Of a stretch of 64,000 nt of DNA, positions 59,196-64,000 are shown piece by piece. The position numbers and the translations under genes were made by a program. Within the stretch, counting starts at the first letter, position 1. Each line of letters starts with the position of its first letter. The DNA comes from Eretmocerus hayati (lineage: Eukaryota; Arthropoda; Insecta; Hymenoptera; Aphelinidae). The stretch lies in assembly GCA_029851415.1 (NCBI GenBank), contig CM056744.1, forward strand, positions 98,489,338 through 98,553,337, read 5' to 3'. The notes beneath the pieces were generated by a model. That model was not told the origin of the DNA. It saw only the letters and a program-made list of their open reading frames with translations, and did no database searches.

Positions 59196-59995
59196 TATGT
59201 ATATGGATGTGCAATAAGTTGATTTTTTTGTTTTTGCTCGAGTACCACAATAAGTTTATCGGGAAGTTCCTCTAGTATACGCCAAAAAGTGTATGAGCAA
59301 GAACAAGAATAATGATTTCTTATCGAAACAGAGTGACAGACCGTCCAATGCCTGTCACGGCTCAGTACATCGATGTACATCTCCCAGTAAAAGAAAAATC
59401 ACAACTTTGGAACATTAGAAATATGCCTGCAGAGTTACAGACCCCGCTGTGGTACGCTAGAACCGTGAGAGCTTAACAAATTTCGAGAGTTGGTCTGAGT
59501 AACACGTCAATTCTTCGATTTTCGGGTGTTTCCTCGCACACGATCCTCTCTATAGTATCTATCCACATCCACCACTTGATCCCAAATTTGGTGTCTACTT
59601 TCAGAACATTTATACAGATTTATACAGATGTCGACCATTTTCACCAGTCAGTCTTACATGGATTCAGGCCATTGACAATTCAGTCTATAGAAAAGTTGTG
59701 TCTCAGTTGTAGAGGCGTACTTGTACTAACAAACCAGGCATAGGAGTTTACCATCGATTTCGTATTTTGTCTACTAGAGTCAGTGTACCCAAGTTGCCCT
59801 CATCAAACCATTTTAGCCATTTTCTCAACAACTATGGTCTACCTCAACATTTTCAGATCTCTTTAGAGCTTGTTCTAAGACTTTCAATATTAGCTAAATT
59901 ACGGCCAATTTTGACCAACTCAAGACGAACTGAGTTCATTTTCCCAAAAAGTAATTTTTGAGAGTTCACAGAAGTGTGTCCCCAACTTGCATCGT

Positions 59996-60416
59996 TTAAG
60001 GTAGTTGTACACTAAAATGCAAAATATACCAGAATGTCACCAAAGTTGGTGAGGATTTAGTTCAAGTGTTAATGAACATCTGTGTAAAATTTCAAGATGA
60101 TTGACCGTTTTGTTTCAGAGTGGTAGTCATCAGAATCCGTCACTTTTAGCATGGCACTCACGCGGGATCGTCGATTCCCATATAAACGCAATGTCAAAAG
60201 TGGCGGGTCTTTGATGGCTACCACTCCGAAACAAAACGGTCAATCATCTTGAAATTTTGCACAGGTGTTCATTAACACTTGAACTAAATCCACTCCAAGA
60301 AATGAACCTCTGATTAGCGGACACCTCCGGATAGCGGACAGTTTTGATGCAACCAGAGGTGTCCGTGCGACCGGAGATTTCACTGTATTTTCAGCTTTAG
60401 TGTACAACTACCTTAA
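59996..60416. repeat. Fold-back element with TTAA ends and a nested insertion
   Basis: The arms start TTAAGGTAGTTGTACACTA and end TAGTGTACAACTACCTTAA. The right arm carries an extra block at 60299-60385 that the left arm lacks. Confidence 0.65.
60299..60385 (-). mobile_element. pogo/Tigger-like terminal fragment nested in the fold-back arm
   Basis: Read on the minus strand it starts CAGTGAAATCTCCGG right after TA, followed by repeated GGACACCTC/GTCCGCTA blocks. That is the form of pogo/Tigger termini. Its other end is degraded. It is too short to encode anything. Confidence 0.45.
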
Positions 60417-61458
60417 GGAAGTACCGGAGCTAAGAGATTTAACGCTGAGATTTTGATGAAACTCGTCACACTCGTTGCTTTTGATATCAAAAGACTCCAC
60501 GTAAATTTTGGTGAACTTACCCTACCCGGGACAAAAGTTATGGCTAATCCATTTTTGGCCATTTAACAACGTGGTCTTATGGGAGCTGTCAGTTTTTTAG
60601 CCCCATCAGGAAACTCAACGCTGAATTCTTGACAGAAACTTTTTCATATATACAAAAGCCTCTGAAGTTACCGTGAACGTTTTTCTTCAAAACGATTGCC
60701 TACCTCACTTATGTAAAAAAAGAGTTTAGATGGAAATAAGAGATGAAGTCACGAAAAAAATGTCGAATTTTGTTGATTCATATTACCAGAACTGCTGGAC
60801 TTGAAAAAATTCATTGGGAGCTTCAATTTATTGTAACCTAACTATCAGAACAGTATTCAAGTGATTCTGTTCTGGTAGGAAAAATTCCCTAGGTTATGGC
60901 TGGTCCACAACACTATATTCCCAACCTTTTTTGGCGTGATAAACACGCTCTGAGCAGTTTAAGAAGTCGTACTCCACTTGAGATAACCATATGGGCGCGT
61001 GTTGGGCACACTCCGAGTTGGACTTTTTGTTTTACGAATCATCTCCGGGTATTGCGAATACAATAACTCCCGTTCAGAGTTTTGCAACTATGAACACGAA
61101 TTTGAAGGTTTTTAAATTAGAATTCGATTGACCTGAGGTACGTTGAGATTGGACTAAGTGAACAATTTTGCACCGATTTTACTGAAGGCAGTTTCTTCGG
61201 CCATCTCCTACCTGCGTAAACACGAAAAATGAAAAAAATTACCTTAAACTATCTGGGAAGCTCAGAAACGATTCGGGATCGACCCAGACACTTATTCCTT
61301 CATACTTCAGTTACCGTGTTTCACTAATTATAAGACGTTCTCGAAAGTATACTATCCTCGAATATATGCCACCCCCTCTGGAGCTCTCGAGAAATACAAG
61401 CCTTATGTTGGATATGAGGGATCTTTGAAATTGGGTCTTTCTTTCACCTTGTGAATAC

Positions 61459-62814
61459 TAGTAGTAAGGCTATGCGGATTCTGCGTCAAAAGTGCATCGC
61501 GAAGACGTGTATTTCATGCGCGGAAAGTGCATTGTGTTATGCACTCCGCTCAATAGTCGCGGCCCGGGCGCGGGCCCCGGCGCGGATGAGGTGAATAGAG
61601 AATCTCTCGTTTGTGATTCTTCATATTTATTCCCTCTCTATACAGTTACATACATGGTAGTGAAGTGAGACAAGAGATGTCTTGAAAAATTACGAATCAC
61701 TCACACCATCTTCTCCACACCTTCACTTTTCTCTGATGCGAACATTTAATCTCATATATAGTCGTCCTGTCTCCTCACATCCCTCCAATTTTATTGAATC
61801 TAGCTTTGAGAACGTGATTAAATTCAATGATTCGTGGTATTGTTAGCCAAGTAGCTTTCATTTCATTAACTCCAGGTAACTCATCACCAAAATGGTCGAA
61901 ATTCGTTTTAGTGAGATCTCTTTTCTTGCAGATTTCCTTACACGGAACTTCATTCGGTAAGAATAGTTCTTCCTATGCCAGTAGACTGATTTGTAAGACG
62001 TACAGGTCTTACAAAATGCATAGTTTGCTATAAGTAGGATTGAAAGGTGGTGATAATCTCTGGAGAAGGTCCCTTCCATTCTTCGAGAAAGAAGTTTGAA
62101 GAAGTCCAACAATCTCGAATATTCATTTGCGGCATGCGGTACACTCTTAGCATAGAAGAGTCTGTGGAATATTTCATGTAGAGCACGATTGACCAATGTC
62201 TTCCCTTCTCCAGAGATTATCACCACCTTTCAATCCTACTTATAGCAAACTATGCATTTTGTAAGACCTGTACGTCTTACAAATCAGTCTACTGGCATAG
62301 GAAGAACTATTCTTACCGAATGAAGTTCCGTGTAAGGAAATCTGCAAGAAAAGAGATCTCACTAAAACGAATTTCGACCATTTTGGTGATGAGTTACCTG
62401 GAGTTAATGAAATGAAAGCTACTTGGCTAACAATACCACGAATCATTGAATTTAATCACGTTCTCAAAGCTAGATTCAATAAAATTGGAGGGATGTGAGG
62501 AGACAGGACGACTATATATGAGATTAAATGTTCGCATCAGAGAAAAGTGAAGGTGTGGAGAAGCAGGTGTGAGTGATTCGTAATTTTTCAAGACATCTCT
62601 TGTCTCACTTGACTACCATGTATGTAACTGTATAGAGAGGGAATTAATATGAAGAATCACAAACGAGAGATTCTCTATTCACCTCATCCGCGCCGGGGCC
62701 CGCGCCCGGGCCGCGACTATTGAGCGGAGTGCATAACACAATGCACTTTCCGCGCTTGAAATACACGTCTTCGCGATGCACTTTTGACGCAGAATCCGCA
62801 TAGTCTTACTACTA
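61459..62814. mobile_element. 1.36-kb palindromic element with GC-rich ends
   Basis: The arms are about 61459-62070 and 62210-62814. The ends TAGTAGTAAG and CTTACTACTA are flanked by TAC on both sides. Subterminal sequence is strongly GC-rich (GCGGCCCGGGCGCGGGCCCC) in AT-rich surroundings. The same 68-codon frame reads from both arms, showing near-identity. The spacer is about 140 bases. Confidence 0.78.
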
Positions 62815-63312
62815 TACTAAATCAAGTTTCACTACAATTTTTGTATAGTACGGATGAATTCTGATTAAACTCAATGAATAGAATTCGTTTTCTTTCATTT
62901 CATCAGCCATCTCTCCGATAACGGAGAATATGAGCCACTACTCGAATATGGGCCATGGACCAAATGTAAGGCACGCAATCAGACCCGAAAAAAACTATAA
63001 CGCGTGTCTTATAATGAGCGAAACATGGTAGCAAAAGTAAAAAAATTGCGGGAAGATTAACTAGTGCTCACTCCCGAGATCGGCAGATTGGGGGCAATTT
63101 GGTACTTATATCTTATTTTTTTTAAATTCATTTCTTCATTTAACGTCGCACGAACCTTTATAAAGTCATGGGCGACAGATTCAAACATAGCTTAGTCATG
63201 TAGTGACTACTGACAAAAAAGACATATATCATATCAGATTTTCACATGGCAATATCACTTGGGCGATGGAGACATCATATGGTGAAATATATTTGGAAGA
63301 GGCGGTTACAAT

Positions 63313-63885
63313 ACCGTCAACTGGAGTATCCTTGGGACAGAAATCGCATTTTTTCACTTCAAACTCGTGAAACTTGTACGTCTTATACCAGAAGTGCATT
63401 GTATCTGTGGTCAATCGAAAGCTTACAACTTCAGCTTTCGATTGCGGTGTTTATGAAGTGCATTTGGACATCTCTAGTTGGAGATATGAGGGCTAAAAGT
63501 CGTGTCCCAAAGTTGAACCGGTTTGGGGTAACTTTGGGACAGCATACATTATATCGTCGCCCCCGACGAAGAAAAACACGTCCCCATTTAAGAATGCATT
63601 GGGAGAACAATGGGAGGTGTTTTTCTTCTTCGGGGGCGACGATATAGGAAATTCCACGGCTACCGTCAACTGGAGTATATCTTTGGGACAAAAATCGCAT
63701 TGTTCACCTTAAAACTCTTGTAACCTGTATATCTCGCACCAGTTGCATCAGAATTGCACTGTGTCTGTGGTCAATCGAAAGCTTACAGTCCCAGTTCTTG
63801 ATTGACAGTTACAAAAGTATATTCGGACATCCTCGGTCAGAGTTATGGGTGCTTAAATCGTGTCCCAAAGTTACCCCGGTTTACA
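63313..63885 (+). repeat. Direct repeat pair flanking a hairpin
   Basis: Two related units (63313-63540 and 63663-63885) share ACCGTCAACTGGAGTAT, CTGTGGTCAATCGAAAGCTT and CGTGTCCCAAAGTT in the same order. Between them, 63551-63645 is a GC-rich inverted repeat (ATATCGTCGCCCCCGACGAA and complement). Confidence 0.65.
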
Positions 63886-64000
63886 GAAGAAAACACATAC
63901 TTTTTAGTTTTTCCGCTACAAAATGGAAACTGGGTGAAAGTACGCCAGTGTAATAATGGATTCGTTCAGATATCTATACAGACAAGTGAAATCTAGCTCA

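Larger units (their letters stand above)
54247..64000. other. LRPPRC intron of more than 9.7 kb: repeat field
   Basis: No further exon is recognised. It contains a LINE 3' end, three or more palindromic elements, tandem repeats and a pogo-like terminus, described separately. The stretches 55650-56540, 58610-59040, 59200-59990 and 60420-61450 show no feature I can name. Short palindromic fragments and diverged repeat blocks recur there. Confidence 0.55.

Noticed and set aside
61827..62446. Identical 68-codon frames on opposite strands
   Set aside because: They reflect arm identity in the palindrome rather than genes.
1..64000. CRISPR arrays, operons, bacterial promoters or rRNA genes
   Set aside because: None seen. 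The gene structure is clearly intron-containing animal nuclear DNA.

Overview
The window is AT-rich animal nuclear DNA, most likely from an insect. The evidence is many short GT-AG introns, initiator- and TATA-type core promoters, poly-Gln/Asn/His runs in coding exons, and a dense load of fold-back elements. A parasitoid or other hymenopteran would fit, but the sequence does not prove the order. There are no bacterial genes, rRNA genes or CRISPR arrays. The gene models below were built by hand from splice sites and reading-frame phase, and every junction within each model is phase-consistent.

Three genes are supported. (1) A long plus-strand gene (about 5.06-42.13 kb) encodes a coiled-coil, probably microtubule-associated protein. 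Nine upstream exons (5059-10432) and a separate start exon (17821-17989, beginning MGQQGSK) both end in phase 1 and can both join the same seven downstream exons (23841-41564). This implies two promoters: a long isoform of more than 1,428 residues carrying an SxIP (EB1-binding-like) motif, whose start codon was not found, and a 752-residue short isoform with an N-myristoylation signal. (2) A minus-strand RNF8-type E3 ubiquitin ligase (45229-47657) has four exons and 664 residues, with FHA, coiled-coil and C3HC4 RING domains and one GC-AG intron. (3) Head-to-head with it across about 740 bp is a plus-strand LRPPRC-type mitochondrial PPR protein (48399 onward). Ten exons (666 codons) are visible, and the gene runs off the right edge through an intron of more than 9.7 kb.

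The introns and intergenic DNA hold an unusual collection of long inverted repeats: 19881-20098, 25661-25996, 29427-31133, 33067-33281, 39412-39746, 43176-44147, 56542-58605, 59047-59195, 59996-60416 and 61459-62814. Several have near-identical arms and possible target-site duplications. The 1.7-kb palindrome at 29.4-31.1 kb carries a tRNA-like segment with intact A and B boxes in each arm, pointing inward. The 2.06-kb palindrome at 56.5-58.6 kb is matched by an older single-arm relative at about 51.2-52.05 kb. A degraded LINE 3' end (about 54.98-55.64 kb, minus) and a pogo/Tigger-like terminus (60299-60385) lie in the same terminal repeat field.

Overall: 1-42 kb is one large two-promoter gene; 42-44.7 kb is a spacer with a palindrome; 44.7-54.2 kb is the divergent RNF8/LRPPRC pair; 54.2-64 kb is a repeat-filled LRPPRC intron. 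Identity levels are by eye, and no database search was possible.
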